Positions 19,782 to 29,923 of a stretch of 64,000 nt of DNA are shown one piece after another. This stretch comes from Glaciimonas sp. PAMC28666 (GTDB lineage Bacteria; Pseudomonadota; Gammaproteobacteria; Burkholderiales; Burkholderiaceae_D), in assembly GCF_016917355.1 (NCBI RefSeq), contig NZ_CP070304.1, forward strand, positions 2,852,001-2,916,000, read 5' to 3'. The translations under genes were made by a program, and so were the position numbers. How positions within the stretch are numbered: position 1 is the first letter of the stretch; every line of letters starts with the position of its first letter. The notes under the pieces were generated by a model. It was not told where the DNA came from. It worked only from the letters and a program-made list of their open reading frames with translations, and did not search any database.

Positions 19782-20609
19782 TCACCCAGGCTTTTGTGCC
19801 TGTGGACAGCTCACCTGAAATAAAGCCCGGTCCTGTAGCCGGACGGCGGTCAACTGTCCGCCCCACACGCAACCGGTATCGAGGCCAATCAAGTTTGGCC
19901 TTAACGTCAGGCCCAAAGTAGACCAATGGCCGAATACGACGGTTACGTCTTCGGTCTGGCGCTGGGGTACGTCGAACCAGGGCAAGTAACCGGGTAAACT
20001 GGTGCCGCTGCTCTCCTTCGCTGTGAATTCCATCGCTCCGTCCTCGGTACAAAACCGTAAGCGGGTCAACGCATTTACAATGCAACGCAATCTCGCACTT
20101 CCTTGTAACGCATCGTCCCAGCGCGTCGGTTCGTTGCCATACATCTCATGCAGAAAAGCTACCCAATCGGGACCTCGTAAAACGGACTCGACTTCCCGTG
20201 CTAGCGCCAATGTCCGCGCCGCCGACCATTGCGGTAACGCGCCTGCGTGTAACAGCAAATGACTATTCTCAAAGAGGGCCAATGGTCGTTGCCGTAACCA
20301 ATTCAGAAGCTCATCGCAATCCGGCGCGTCCAGGATTTGCGCTAAGGTGTCCTGTCGATGCAATTTACGAATGCCATGTGCCGCCGCCAGTAAATGCAAA
20401 TCGTGGTTCCCAAGCACTGCCTGTGCGCGATCACCAAGAGAGCGGATCAACCGTAAAGTGGCTAACGAGTTCGGCCCTCTGTTCACCAGATCGCCGACAA
20501 AAATCAATTTAGCTTGAGGAGTCGCCGCATCAATTTTGGCCAGTAATTCGACCAGACTTTGGTAGCAACCTTGCAGGTCGCCGATGGCGTACGTATTGTT
20601 GGTTGTCAT
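19782..20609 (-). CDS. apaH: Bis(5'-nucleosyl)-tetraphosphatase, symmetrical
   Basis: Hydrolyses Ap4A to two ADP and also acts on Np4-capped RNA in enterobacteria. The metallophosphatase signature is complete: [26 protein letters not shown] and [11 protein letters not shown] within the first 70 residues, then [10 protein letters not shown] and FGHWSTLGL near the C-terminus. At 275 residues the length is normal for ApaH. The ATG at 20607-20609 starts just before the first motif. It is convergent with plsC and divergent from the rfb operon; the 460-bp gap upstream probably holds both promoters. Confidence 0.95.
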   Translation of the reverse strand: MTTNNTYAIGDLQGCYQSLVELLAKIDAATPQAKLIFVGDLVNRGPNSLATLRLIRSLGDRAQAVLGNHDLHLLAAAHGIRKLHRQDTLAQILDAPDCDELLNWLRQRPLALFENSHLLLHAGALPQWSAARTLALAREVESVLRGPDWVAFLHEMYGNEPTRWDDALQGSARLRCIVNALTRLRFCTEDGAMEFTAKESSGTSLPGYLPWFDVPQRQTEDVTVVFGHWSTLGLTLRPNLIGLDTGCVWGGQLTAVRLQDRALFQVSCPQAQKPG

Positions 20610-21069
20610 GTCTAATTCGATAGCCGAAGTGCGGATGCGTCATTGTAGGGCATTCGCTTTTATGCTCCCGGTTGTTTTGGATATGTGGGGACGTTTTAGC
20701 GGAAATGATGAGAAGTGACAACGAAACCGATGGGCCTGATCGCGACCACGACTGTAAAACACTCGAAACAGACGACAAATAAATTAACGAAAGGTAATTA
20801 TGGCAGCGCGGAGTTGTCCATATAATAATATTTTATCTTGTTGGAATAGAGTTTAAATAGCTATTATTGCAACCCAATAGAATGCCAATTTGCAACAAAA
20901 TGTTACCTTAAGTCTCATTCTGCAGGGCTTACTAGGTATTCGGTGTATTTTTGATAAGTTAATGAGGGCGATTATAGTGGATAATGACAAACCTGCTTTA
21001 TTTGCACGCCGGACATTTTATTAGCGGCGGTGGCTCAACTTCATCTACAAACGCACCCGGGAAACTCAC
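20610..21069. promoter_or_regulatory. Long divergent intergenic region upstream of the polysaccharide locus, with an ops-like element
   Basis: This 460-bp gap separates apaH (minus) from rfbB (plus). It is AT-rich between about 20780 and 20990. GGCGGTGGC at 21026-21034 differs by one base from the GGCGGTAGC core of the ops/JUMPstart element, which recruits RfaH before long envelope-polysaccharide operons. It lies 36 bp before the rfbB ATG. An 18-codon open frame starts at the ATG at 20800 after AAAGG but has no recognisable feature. No sigma-70 promoter is assigned with confidence. Confidence 0.4.
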
Positions 21070-22149
21070 ATGATTCTAATTACTGGCGGTGCCGGTTTTA
21101 TTGGCTCCAATTTTGTACTCGACTGGCTGGCACAAAGCGACGAACCGGTAATCAATCTCGATAAGCTGACCTACGCGGGTAACATCAATAATCTCGCCAG
21201 TGTCAAAGAAGACCAACGACATATTTTCGTTCATGGTGACATCGGTGATACTGCACACGTTGCCGCGTTGCTGGACCAGTATAAACCGCGTGCGGTTGTT
21301 CACTTCGCAGCAGAAAGCCATGTTGACCGCTCAATTCATGGTCCGGCTGCATTTATCGAAACTAACGTGAACGGCACATTCGGCTTGCTCGAAGCTGTGC
21401 GCGCGCATTGGTCAGCTCTGGCCGTGACTGATAAAGAAGCTTTTCGTTTTCTCCACGTTTCAACCGACGAGGTGTACGGCACACTGGGCGCACACGATGC
21501 TCCGTTCACAGAAACCACGCCGTACGCCCCAAATAGTCCATATTCGGCCTCTAAAGCTGCATCAGACCATCTGGTCCGTGCGTATCACCATACCTACGGT
21601 TTACCGACCCTAACGACTAATTGTTCGAACAATTACGGCCCGTATCATTTTCCTGAAAAACTCATACCGCTGATTATCACCAACGCTCGTGCCGGGAAGC
21701 CGTTACCCATCTACGGCGATGGACAACAGGTACGCGACTGGCTTTACGTCAGCGATCATTGCGCTGCAATTCGCCGCGTCCTGGAATCGGGCCAGCCGGG
21801 GGAGGTTTATAATATTGGGGGCTGGAATGAGAAAGCCAATCTGGATGTAGTCCACGTTTTGTGTGACATTCTAGACAATCTCGATCCAAAGAGCAGCGGT
21901 AGCTACCGCGATCAAATCACTTACGTCACGGATCGCCCGGGACACGATCGTCGGTATGCCATTGATGCGGGCAAAATTGCTCAGGAGTTAAGTTGGAAAC
22001 CAGCCGAGACTTTCGAAACAGGCATCCGCAAAACCGTCCAGTGGTATCTCGATAATCAGCCGTGGGTGAATAATGTTCAATCGGGCGATTATCTGAAATG
22101 GGTGGAACAGAACTACAGCCAGCGTAGCGGCAGCAAGGAGAATACTTAA
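21070..22149 (+). CDS. rfbB: dTDP-glucose 4,6-dehydratase
   Basis: Second step from dTDP-glucose to dTDP-4-keto-6-deoxyglucose, the common intermediate for both deoxysugars made by this locus. Short-chain dehydrogenase/epimerase fold: NAD loop [12 protein letters not shown] at the N-terminus, [13 protein letters not shown], catalytic STDEVYGT, and [15 protein letters not shown] with the Tyr/Lys pair. The dehydratase-specific [17 protein letters not shown] is present. At 359 residues the length is normal. It is the first gene of rfbBACD; its stop codon overlaps the rfbA start by one base. Confidence 0.97.
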   Translation: MILITGGAGFIGSNFVLDWLAQSDEPVINLDKLTYAGNINNLASVKEDQRHIFVHGDIGDTAHVAALLDQYKPRAVVHFAAESHVDRSIHGPAAFIETNVNGTFGLLEAVRAHWSALAVTDKEAFRFLHVSTDEVYGTLGAHDAPFTETTPYAPNSPYSASKAASDHLVRAYHHTYGLPTLTTNCSNNYGPYHFPEKLIPLIITNARAGKPLPIYGDGQQVRDWLYVSDHCAAIRRVLESGQPGEVYNIGGWNEKANLDVVHVLCDILDNLDPKSSGSYRDQITYVTDRPGHDRRYAIDAGKIAQELSWKPAETFETGIRKTVQWYLDNQPWVNNVQSGDYLKWVEQNYSQRSGSKENT

Positions 22150-23036
22150 TGACGTTAGCACGCAAAGGAATTATTCTCGCAGGGGGATCAGGAACGCGTC
22201 TATACCCGGTCACGATGGCGGTTTCCAAGCAGTTATTGCCGGTGTACGACAAACCGATGATTTACTATCCGTTGACGACGTTGATGTTAACCGGTATCCG
22301 CGAAATCTTGATTATATCGACGCCCCAAGACACGCCGCGCTTCAAGGAATTACTTGGTGATGGCAGCCAGTGGGGTTTGACGCTGACATACGCGGTACAA
22401 CCGACTCCCGATGGGCTTGCACAGGCGTTTATTATCGGACGCGAGTTTGTTGGGGACGCGCCTTCCGCACTAATACTCGGCGATAACATTTATTATGGGC
22501 ATGATTTCGAAAGTCAGTTGCGGACAGCGTCAGCCCGTACATCAGGCTCAACAGTCTTCGCCTACCACGTTCATGACCCGGAACGATATGGCGTTGTTGA
22601 GTTCGACGACCAACGCCGTGCGGTCAGTATTGAAGAGAAACCACACCATCCGAAGTCCAACTACGCGGTGACTGGCTTATATTTCTACGATCAACAGGTC
22701 TGCGATATTGCGGCAGGTATCAAACCTTCTGCGCGCGGGGAGTTAGAGATCACCGACATTAACCGTGTCTATCTTGAGAGCAATCAACTGAACGTTGAGC
22801 TGATGGGCCGCGGAATGGCCTGGCTGGATACTGGCACCCATGAATCGTTGCTGGAAGCAGGTCAATTCATTGCCACGATAGAAAATCGTCAAGGCCTGAA
22901 GGTGGCCTGCCCGGAGGAAATCGCTTTTCGCAAAGGCTACATCAGCGCGGAACAACTCGAAACTCTGGCGCAACCATTAAAGAAAAACGGCTACGGTCAA
23001 TATTTGCTGCGATTATTGACAGATAAGGTTTACTAA
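22149..23036 (+). CDS. rfbA: Glucose-1-phosphate thymidylyltransferase
   Basis: Forms dTDP-glucose from dTTP and glucose-1-phosphate. The nucleotidyltransferase signature [20 protein letters not shown] is at residues 12-31, followed by [33 protein letters not shown] and [18 protein letters not shown] complete the active site. The C-terminal [10 protein letters not shown] is typical of RfbA/RmlA. The length of 295 residues is normal. Its ATG shares a base with the rfbB stop, so the pair is coupled. The glucose-1-phosphate could come from the phosphomannomutase/phosphoglucomutase at 42776. Confidence 0.97.
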   Translation: MTLARKGIILAGGSGTRLYPVTMAVSKQLLPVYDKPMIYYPLTTLMLTGIREILIISTPQDTPRFKELLGDGSQWGLTLTYAVQPTPDGLAQAFIIGREFVGDAPSALILGDNIYYGHDFESQLRTASARTSGSTVFAYHVHDPERYGVVEFDDQRRAVSIEEKPHHPKSNYAVTGLYFYDQQVCDIAAGIKPSARGELEITDINRVYLESNQLNVELMGRGMAWLDTGTHESLLEAGQFIATIENRQGLKVACPEEIAFRKGYISAEQLETLAQPLKKNGYGQYLLRLLTDKVY

Positions 23037-23038
23037 GA

Positions 23039-23584
23039 ATGCACATTCAAACCACTGATATTCCCGACGTCTTAATTATCGAACCCAAAGTATTCGGGGA
23101 TGATCGCGGATTTTTTTACGAAAGTTTTAACGAGCGCAGCTTTCAAGAGTTGACGGGCGTTACGACCACTTTCGTGCAAGACAATCACTCCAAGTCGGCT
23201 AAAAACGTACTACGCGGTCTGCACTATCAAATCCAGCAGCCGCAAGGGAAATTGGTCCGGGTTGTGGCTGGCGAAGTATTCGATGTCGCTGTTGATATCC
23301 GTAAAAGCTCGCCGACGTTTGGTCGTTGGGTGGGAGTTGTTCTCTCGGCCGAGAACAAACGCCAGATGTGGGTGCCACCCGGCTTCGCGCACGGCTTCGT
23401 TGTCACCAGCGAATCTGCCGAATTTCTATACAAGACGACCGATTATTGGGCACCCGAGTTTGAACGCTCGATTCTCTGGAATGATCCCGCGATTGGCATC
23501 CAGTGGCCTATCGATGGCAGCCCTTTGCTTTCGGCCAAGGACCAGGTCGCTGCATTGCTGGCTGACGCTGAGGTGTTTCCGTGA
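23039..23584 (+). CDS. rfbC: dTDP-4-dehydrorhamnose 3,5-epimerase
   Basis: Double epimerase of the dTDP-L-rhamnose pathway. Cupin fold with the RmlC hallmarks FFYESFNERSF, FVQDNHSKSAKNVLRGLHYQ (catalytic His in the last block) and WVPPGFAHGFVV. At 181 residues it matches the family. It starts two bases after the rfbA stop and overlaps rfbD by four bases (GTGA), as in a compact rhamnose operon. Confidence 0.97.
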   Translation: MHIQTTDIPDVLIIEPKVFGDDRGFFYESFNERSFQELTGVTTTFVQDNHSKSAKNVLRGLHYQIQQPQGKLVRVVAGEVFDVAVDIRKSSPTFGRWVGVVLSAENKRQMWVPPGFAHGFVVTSESAEFLYKTTDYWAPEFERSILWNDPAIGIQWPIDGSPLLSAKDQVAALLADAEVFP

Positions 23585-24492
23585 AAATTCTGCTGACCGG
23601 AAAAACGGGTCAAGTTGGATTTGAACTTGAGCGTAGTCTTAAATGCCTGGGCGAAATTATCGCAGTTGATCGCAACCAAATGGATCTCTCGGACCTTGAT
23701 CAAGTGAGGGACGTCATTCGTTCCGTGAAGCCTGACCTGATCATTAATCCGGCAGCCTATACAGCGGTGGACAAAGCGGAGAGCGAACCAGAACTGGCGA
23801 TGCGCATCAACGGTCTGGCGCCTGGAGTGATGGCCGAAGAAGCGCAAAAGCTGGGTGCGGCGATGATTCATTACAGTACTGATTACGTTTTTGATGGCAC
23901 GAAGAAGAGCCCCTATACTGAAGAAGATACGCCAAATCCGCAAAGTGTCTACGGGCGTACCAAACGGGAAGGTGAAATTGCAGTAGCAAAGGCCTGTGAA
24001 GCGCATTGGATTTTGCGCACCAGTTGGGTATACGGCGTTCACGGCGGAAATTTTCTCAAAACAATATTACGTCTGGCGCAAGAACGAGAAACTATTCGGA
24101 TCGTCGCGGATCAAACGGGCGCGCCAACTTGGGCGCGTACGATTGCCCGTCTTACAACCGCCGCATTAGGGAATCAGGACGCGGCTGTCAAGCACATCGC
24201 GGCCACTGCCGGCATTTACAATTTATGTGCGGGCGGCGAGACTACATGGCATGGTTATGCGAGACACGTTGTGAAACAAGCGGGCATTCAGGGCTTGGCC
24301 CTTAAGCTGTCAGTTGACGCTATTGAGCCAATTCCCACAGAAGCTTATCCTCTTGCCGCGGCAAGGCCGCATAGCTCTCGCTTAAATGTGAATAAATTTC
24401 AAACAATATTCGAGCATGAATTGCCAGATTGGCACTCCGATTTGAATATTTGTATACGCGAACTAAAACAAGGAATAAATGCGAAACCATAA
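23581..24492 (+). CDS. rfbD: dTDP-4-dehydrorhamnose reductase
   Basis: Last step to dTDP-L-rhamnose, using NAD(P)H. The Rossmann start is ILLTGKTGQVGFELERSL. IINPAAYTAVDKAESEPELA is the RmlD hallmark, STDYVFDG carries the catalytic Thr, and YGRTKREGE the Tyr/Lys pair. At 303 residues the length is normal. The start is GTG at 23581, overlapping the rfbC stop. The presence of the full pathway implies that L-rhamnose is a component of the exported glycan or of the LPS core. Confidence 0.97.
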   Translation: MKILLTGKTGQVGFELERSLKCLGEIIAVDRNQMDLSDLDQVRDVIRSVKPDLIINPAAYTAVDKAESEPELAMRINGLAPGVMAEEAQKLGAAMIHYSTDYVFDGTKKSPYTEEDTPNPQSVYGRTKREGEIAVAKACEAHWILRTSWVYGVHGGNFLKTILRLAQERETIRIVADQTGAPTWARTIARLTTAALGNQDAAVKHIAATAGIYNLCAGGETTWHGYARHVVKQAGIQGLALKLSVDAIEPIPTEAYPLAAARPHSSRLNVNKFQTIFEHELPDWHSDLNICIRELKQGINAKP

Positions 24493-24525
24493 AAACTTCC
24501 TATTCGTAATAGTGTGGCAATTGAT

Positions 24526-25380
24526 ATGACAGACCAACCCATATCAATTAATCCTCATTCGGCACAGCCGTCTTCATTACAAGCATTGGCAAGAAGTCTT
24601 TGGCGCAATAGACAGCTTATTGTCCGAATGACCAGACGTGAAGTGGTTGGCCGATACAAAGGCTCGGCCATGGGTATGGCTTGGTCATTCTTCAATCCAG
24701 TGTTTATGTTGGTCGTGTACACGTTTGTTTTCTCTGAGATTTTTAAATCCAGATGGGGAGGTGTCGGCGCAAACGATAGCAAAACCGAATTCGCTGTTGT
24801 TCTTTTTGTTGGAATGATCGTACTAAATCTATTTAGTGAAGTGATCAATCGTGCGCCTGGATTGATTCTTTCAAACGTAAATTACGTCAAGAAAGTCGTT
24901 TTTCCTCTTGAGATTTTGCCCGTAATTTCTACGGGTGCCGCTCTTTTTCACGGACTCGTCAGCCTAGGTGTTCTGTTGGGTGCTTTTGTTATATTTAATG
25001 GCTACTTGCACTGGACGACAATTTTCATTCCCCTGGTGTTGTTACCGTTGGTAATTTTAACCACGGGCCTATCGTGGATGCTGGCATCCTTAGGCGTATT
25101 TTTGCGCGACGTAGGACAGACAGTTGCGATCATTACAACAGTGCTGATGTTCCTTTCCCCTGTGTTTTATCCGGTGACCGCGGTGCCTGAAAGATTCCGT
25201 CCTTTCATAATGGCCAATCCTCTCACTTTTATCATTGAGCAGGCACGTGAGGTCTTGATTTGGGGGCATTTGCCGAATTTTGTTGGATTAAGTGTGTATA
25301 CACTCGCTGCGTTTGTCGTCGCCTGGATAGGGTACGCCTGGTTCCAAAAAACCAGAAAAGGATTTTCCGATGTCCTCTGA
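24526..25380 (+). CDS. wzm: Polysaccharide ABC exporter, membrane subunit (Wzm-like)
   Basis: ABC-2 type permease that carries undecaprenyl-linked O-antigen or capsule across the inner membrane. About six hydrophobic helices are visible, and the amphipathic start RREVVGRYKGSAMGMAWSFF is the typical Wzm/KpsM gate region. SPVFYPVTAVPERFRPFIMA, the loop before the last helices, is also typical. The frame could begin at a GTG at 24514; the ATG at 24526 is preferred but neither has a clear ribosome site. The end overlaps the ATPase gene by 11 bases, so the two subunits are coupled. Confidence 0.93.
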   Translation: MTDQPISINPHSAQPSSLQALARSLWRNRQLIVRMTRREVVGRYKGSAMGMAWSFFNPVFMLVVYTFVFSEIFKSRWGGVGANDSKTEFAVVLFVGMIVLNLFSEVINRAPGLILSNVNYVKKVVFPLEILPVISTGAALFHGLVSLGVLLGAFVIFNGYLHWTTIFIPLVLLPLVILTTGLSWMLASLGVFLRDVGQTVAIITTVLMFLSPVFYPVTAVPERFRPFIMANPLTFIIEQAREVLIWGHLPNFVGLSVYTLAAFVVAWIGYAWFQKTRKGFSDVL

Positions 25381-26722
25381 TTTCGCCATTCAAGTTGAAG
25401 GTCTTAGTAAATGCTACCACATTTACGATAAGCCGAGAGATCGGCTGAAGCAAATGCTGACGCGTGGTGGGAAGCAATTTTTTCGCGAATTTTGGTCTCT
25501 GCGGGACGTATCTTTTTCCGTCGGGAAAGGCGAGACGGTGGGGATCATCGGACGCAATGGCAGTGGTAAATCCACGCTGCTCCAAATGATTTGTGGCACC
25601 GTTTCACCTACTGCTGGTACGGTACGCACTCGTGGAAGGGTAGCGGCGTTACTCGAGTTGGGGGCTGGATTCAATATTGAATTTACTGGCCGCGAGAATG
25701 TATTTCTAAATGCCGCGATTCTCGGCGTGCCCCAAGAAGAGATGGAAGCCAGAATGGAGGACGTTTTAACCTTTTCTGAATTGGGGGACTTTCTTGACCG
25801 CCCTGTTAAAACTTATTCTAGCGGTATGTACACACGCCTTGCGTTCTCAATAGCAATTCACGTCGATCCAGAAATTTTAATTGTCGATGAAGCTTTGGCG
25901 GTGGGGGATGCGCGCTTTGTCGCTAAGTGTATGCGCCGCATCAAAGATATTCAGCATAACGGCGCCACGATCTTATTTGTCAGCCATGACGTAGGGTCGG
26001 TGCGCACATTGTGTGAACGAGCCATTTGGTTAGACAAAGGGCGTGTTGTGGAGCTGGGAGACGTCTTCCCTGTGACGGGAAGGTTCACAGAATTTATGTT
26101 CAAGGATGAGGGCACGAAAGAAGAAGCTTTACGTGAAGAAATTTCCAAGGAGCGGAAATCGACCGCGTTAGGGATTATCGAGATAGCAAAAACAGATCAA
26201 GGAGCAGCGTTCCTGGCAGGACCAACCGAAATTACGACTGATCAGAGCAGCCCTCGAACGGGCCTGGATTCGCGGCCCGTTACGCATTGGGGGTCACATA
26301 AAAATATGATTCTCTCGGCCTCCGTTCGTGACCAACATGGCATGCGCAGAGACGTTCATGACTGGGGGGCAATGCTTAATATCGTTATTGAGGTTGACGT
26401 TCCGACGACTATTTCTCGTGAGCATCTTAGTATTGCGTTTTCAATCAAGGATCTGAAGGGAACCGATCTTTTTGTTTCTACGACTCAGGATTCCAGCGAT
26501 GAACAGCTGCCTGACAAGGAGCGTTTTAGTGTCTCGTTCAGACTATCAAATCCGCTGGTCACTGGTAAATACTTATTAGTCGCGGCTATCGAAAATCGTC
26601 AGCATCGCGATATACATTATTACGAATACGTGGAGGGTGCCCATTACTTTTCATCGCTCTCCAATGAACGGTTTTTTGGATTATTGCACCCGCTGATCGA
26701 GCAGCAGATTTTGGAGGAATAA
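25370..26722 (+). CDS. wzt: Polysaccharide ABC exporter ATPase with C-terminal cargo-binding domain (Wzt-like)
   Basis: ATP-binding subunit partner of Wzm. Walker A is GIIGRNGSGKST (about residues 60-71). The signature, TYSSGMYTRLAFSIA, is the SSGM form typical of polysaccharide exporters. Walker B is ILIVDEALAVGD and the H-loop is FVSHD. After about residue 245 there is a linker, then a domain of roughly 160 residues with beta-sandwich-like strands, the Wzt C-terminal domain. In O8/O9a-type systems this domain recognises the capped non-reducing end of the glycan. Its presence (450 residues against about 250 for KpsT types) predicts a chain with a terminal modification. The gene immediately downstream encodes a methyltransferase domain. 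Confidence 0.93.
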   Translation: MSSDFAIQVEGLSKCYHIYDKPRDRLKQMLTRGGKQFFREFWSLRDVSFSVGKGETVGIIGRNGSGKSTLLQMICGTVSPTAGTVRTRGRVAALLELGAGFNIEFTGRENVFLNAAILGVPQEEMEARMEDVLTFSELGDFLDRPVKTYSSGMYTRLAFSIAIHVDPEILIVDEALAVGDARFVAKCMRRIKDIQHNGATILFVSHDVGSVRTLCERAIWLDKGRVVELGDVFPVTGRFTEFMFKDEGTKEEALREEISKERKSTALGIIEIAKTDQGAAFLAGPTEITTDQSSPRTGLDSRPVTHWGSHKNMILSASVRDQHGMRRDVHDWGAMLNIVIEVDVPTTISREHLSIAFSIKDLKGTDLFVSTTQDSSDEQLPDKERFSVSFRLSNPLVTGKYLLVAAIENRQHRDIHYYEYVEGAHYFSSLSNERFFGLLHPLIEQQILEE

Positions 26723-29700
26723 ATGACACATCAAGACATCATCAATTCCGATCTATATTGGGATAGCCGTTTCGCAGAAAACTGGGAGGAGCACGACGGC
26801 CCAAGGCAATCTCGTTTTTTTGCCTCCCTTGCGATCGAACATCTACCATTCTGGCTGGTTGAGCAGTTGAAGCGGAATTCGCTAACGCTGGCTGACTGGG
26901 GATGCGCACAAGGTGATGGGACAGACGTTTGGGCGAGCTATATCGACGCGACCCAAATTACAGGCGTCGATTTTTCCGCCGTAGCAATCGACCAAGCTAA
27001 TCAGCGCTACCCTTCTATTCGATTTATCAACGAAGACTGGTTAGTTGAAGGAAGTGTCTGCGAAGAAATGTTTGACGTAGTGTTTTCGTCGAATACGCTC
27101 GAACACTTTCACAAACCCTACGTCGCTTTGAACTCTATTTGCCAGCGAGCGAAGAAAGCCATTGTACTGGCTCTGCCCTATAAGGAAATGGAACGAATTG
27201 ATGAGCATTTCTTCTCTTTCCTCCCAGAGAACATCCCTCTACGGCTGGCGAACGGATTTAGATTAATTTGGTCTCGGGTGGTGGATTGCCGAAAACTCCA
27301 AAATACGCGTTGGAGCGGCGACCAGGTAATTTTGGCCTATGTCGATACCAACTGGATTGACAATCTCCGACTCACTTTAAGTGATTGTCACATTGCGCAA
27401 CTCGATGCGATTCGTATAAGTATTGTTTTGGAGGAGCGCGAACGTGAGAAAGCTGACTTGCAAAAAGAGATGGCTGAGTGGCGCACCGAGGCTAAGGAAT
27501 TTTTTAATTGGTGGTCAGAGCAGCAGGTCAATACAATTCAGCGCAAGGGATTGATAAAGATTGGCGAAACCCAGCAGCAAATTTATGTGAGACAGCTTGC
27601 GGAAGTGAAGGAAATATTTAGCAAACAAAAGCAAATTAATGCTTTACAGCAGCTTGAATTGATGAAGATATCTGATTGGGCCACCAGCATCGATTCCGCA
27701 CCAATTGCCTACGCTGCAAGAAAATATGGGCGCATTTTGGCGAGAGCTCTCTATAAATCGTTGCCATTGAGCTTAAATGTTAAGCAAAAATTGCGTAGTA
27801 ATTTGATGCGCCTAAAACCATTGTCGCCCAGTACTGTGTCGCTGTCGAACTCGCTTAATACAGCGCGAATAAACTCCTTTAATGAAAACAGCTTGCTTTT
27901 AGGTCAAGGAAAGGAGCGTGATGTCTTTGTTTTCTCAGTAATAGATTGGCATTTCCGTATCCAGCGTCCCCAACAATTGGCACGCAGTTTTGCAAAGGCC
28001 GGTAGTCGGGTATTTTTCTTTAGCAATCACTTTATCGACTCTGTCGAACCCGGATATGACATTGAACAATTGGACCCCTTGCTTCCGATTTATCAGATAA
28101 AGCTTCATGTTCGGGGCGCGCCAGCGATTTACTTCGCACCTCCGACTTCTCATGCGGAGATTATGATTGAGGCTAGTATGGCCCGATTCGTTATGGATTT
28201 CGCGGCACTCTCAAGTCTTTCGATCATCCAACACGCGTATTGGTATCCATTGGTCCTCCGTTTGCCTAATACTTATCGCGTCTACGATTGCATGGATCAC
28301 CATGAAGGATTCGGCAATGTCCCTGAGGAATTGATCGAAATAGAAAAGAACATGCTTCAGCGTAGCGACTTGGTGGTCGTCACTTCGTCGTGGCTGGAGA
28401 GTTTTGCGCGCGAGTCTGCACAGAACATCGCGGTAGTCCGAAATGCTTGTGAGTATGAGCATTTTGCAGACAGTCCCGAGGAGGTGTATGTCGATACCAA
28501 TGGGCGGAAAATTATTGGCTATTACGGCGCTATCGCTGAGTGGTTCGATCTCGAAATTATACGGGCTATCGCTGCTGCGAATCCTGACGACTTGATTCTA
28601 CTGGTCGGTAACGATACAGCGGGGGCGAGCTTAGCCCTTAAAGATATCAAAAATATCGTATTTACAGGGGAAGTGGCCTATTCAAAACTGCCTTTCTACC
28701 TTCATGCATTTGATGTGTGTATACTTCCGTTTAAGGTGATTCCTCTTACATTAGCGACGAACCCCGTAAAGATTTACGAATATCTTGCCGCTGGCAAGTT
28801 AGTTGTTAGTGTAGATCTCCCAGAAATCGCGCAGTTTGGGGATTTGGTTCAGCGGGCCAAATCAGTCGATGAATTTGTAGAACTGGTTACCAAGGCGAAG
28901 ACATCTTATAAAGTTGATCCATCGAGAGAATCGGAACGCAAGGCATTTGGATCTCAGCAGACTTGGGACCATAGAGTGGCGGAGTTGGATGTTGCCATAA
29001 AATCCTTAGCATTGCCTAAAATTAGCGTGGTAGTTCTAACCTATAACAATCTTGATCTGACTATCGCTTGCTTAGTCAGTCTTGTGGAAAAATCGGACTA
29101 TCCAAATCTTGAAATCATCGTAGTCGATAACGCTTCGATTGACGAAACGAGAGCTTATCTTGCCACCTTTCTAAAAAATTATCCGAGTACTAAAGTAATA
29201 TTAAACGATGACAACTTGGGCTTTGCGGCGGGAAATAATGTTGGCCTAGCCGCAGCAACAGGAGATTATTTGGTGATGCTAAATAACGACACCGTAGTCA
29301 CTCAAGGGTGGGCGATGACATTAATGCGGCATTTACAGGCTGATAAGTCGATAGGCTTAATTGGGCCGGTTACCAATAATATCGGTAACGAAGCTCGCAT
29401 TGAAACATCTTATAAACAAATATCAGATATGCCTGTTGAAGCGTTTAATTACACGCTCAGCAAGATGGGGGATACGTTCGCAATAAAAAATGCGGCTTTC
29501 TTTTGCGTAATGATGCAAAGGCTAACATATGAGGCTTGCGGGCCGTTGAGTGAGGAATACGGACTCGGATTTTTCGAAGATGACGACTACTGCCGTCGGG
29601 TGGAGGCTTCTGGATTAAAAATATTATGCGCTAGAGATGTATTTATTCACCATCAGTTGTCCGCATCCTTTAATAAATTACCTAGCAAAGATAAGGAAGC

Positions 29701-29785
29701 TTTAATTGAGCGAAATAAAGCAATTTATGAAAGAAAATGGGGCCCGTGGATCCCGCACTCTTATCGAATTGAAAAAATAGAGTAA
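26723..29785 (+). CDS. Fusion protein: SAM methyltransferase, coiled coil, GT4-type and GT2-type glycosyltransferases
   Basis: A single frame of 1020 residues starting at the base after the wzt stop. Residues about 40-200 form a class I methyltransferase (SAM loop ADWGCAQGDG near 57-66, then ITGVDFSAVAIDQA and FSSNTLEHFHKP). Residues about 230-315 are charged, Glu/Lys/Gln-rich and heptad-like, probably a coiled coil. Residues about 399-755 resemble a GT4-type transferase (YDCMDHHEGF, YYGAIAEWFD, NPVKIYEYLAAGK). Residues about 766-1020 are a GT2 (VVVLTYNNLDLT, MLNNDTVV, EDDDYCRRVEASG). Its position after a Wzt with a cargo domain, and the methyltransferase-coiled coil order, recall the chain-terminating ruler WbdD. 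That function is inferred, and WbdD itself also has a kinase not seen here. Confidence 0.85.
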   Translation: MTHQDIINSDLYWDSRFAENWEEHDGPRQSRFFASLAIEHLPFWLVEQLKRNSLTLADWGCAQGDGTDVWASYIDATQITGVDFSAVAIDQANQRYPSIRFINEDWLVEGSVCEEMFDVVFSSNTLEHFHKPYVALNSICQRAKKAIVLALPYKEMERIDEHFFSFLPENIPLRLANGFRLIWSRVVDCRKLQNTRWSGDQVILAYVDTNWIDNLRLTLSDCHIAQLDAIRISIVLEEREREKADLQKEMAEWRTEAKEFFNWWSEQQVNTIQRKGLIKIGETQQQIYVRQLAEVKEIFSKQKQINALQQLELMKISDWATSIDSAPIAYAARKYGRILARALYKSLPLSLNVKQKLRSNLMRLKPLSPSTVSLSNSLNTARINSFNENSLLLGQGKERDVFVFSVIDWHFRIQRPQQLARSFAKAGSRVFFFSNHFIDSVEPGYDIEQLDPLLPIYQIKLHVRGAPAIYFAPPTSHAEIMIEASMARFVMDFAALSSLSIIQHAYWYPLVLRLPNTYRVYDCMDHHEGFGNVPEELIEIEKNMLQRSDLVVVTSSWLESFARESAQNIAVVRNACEYEHFADSPEEVYVDTNGRKIIGYYGAIAEWFDLEIIRAIAAANPDDLILLVGNDTAGASLALKDIKNIVFTGEVAYSKLPFYLHAFDVCILPFKVIPLTLATNPVKIYEYLAAGKLVVSVDLPEIAQFGDLVQRAKSVDEFVELVTKAKTSYKVDPSRESERKAFGSQQTWDHRVAELDVAIKSLALPKISVVVLTYNNLDLTIACLVSLVEKSDYPNLEIIVVDNASIDETRAYLATFLKNYPSTKVILNDDNLGFAAGNNVGLAAATGDYLVMLNNDTVVTQGWAMTLMRHLQADKSIGLIGPVTNNIGNEARIETSYKQISDMPVEAFNYTLSKMGDTFAIKNAAFFCVMMQRLTYEACGPLSEEYGLGFFEDDDYCRRVEASGLKILCARDVFIHHQLSASFNKLPSKDKEALIERNKAIYERKWGPWIPHSYRIEKIE

Positions 29786-29923
29786 TAAGAGATGCGTCTC
29801 TGGTTACCCGAATACATAGCATTTAAAAAACAATATTTTTAACTTTGTTGTAAGCAAACAGAGAATTAAAAATAGATTTAAAATATTGACTCGATTTTTT
29901 TAAAAATTTCTAGCCTTGTAGGG

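Noticed and set aside
20800-20856. 18-codon open frame after AAAGG upstream of rfbB
   Set aside because: Plausible ribosome site, but no run of regulatory codons, no following attenuator stem and no similarity; kept only as a remark.
23443-24042. 199-codon open frame on the minus strand opposite rfbC/rfbD
   Set aside because: It is antisense to two well-supported genes, shows no family motif, and is explained by the codon bias of rfbD.
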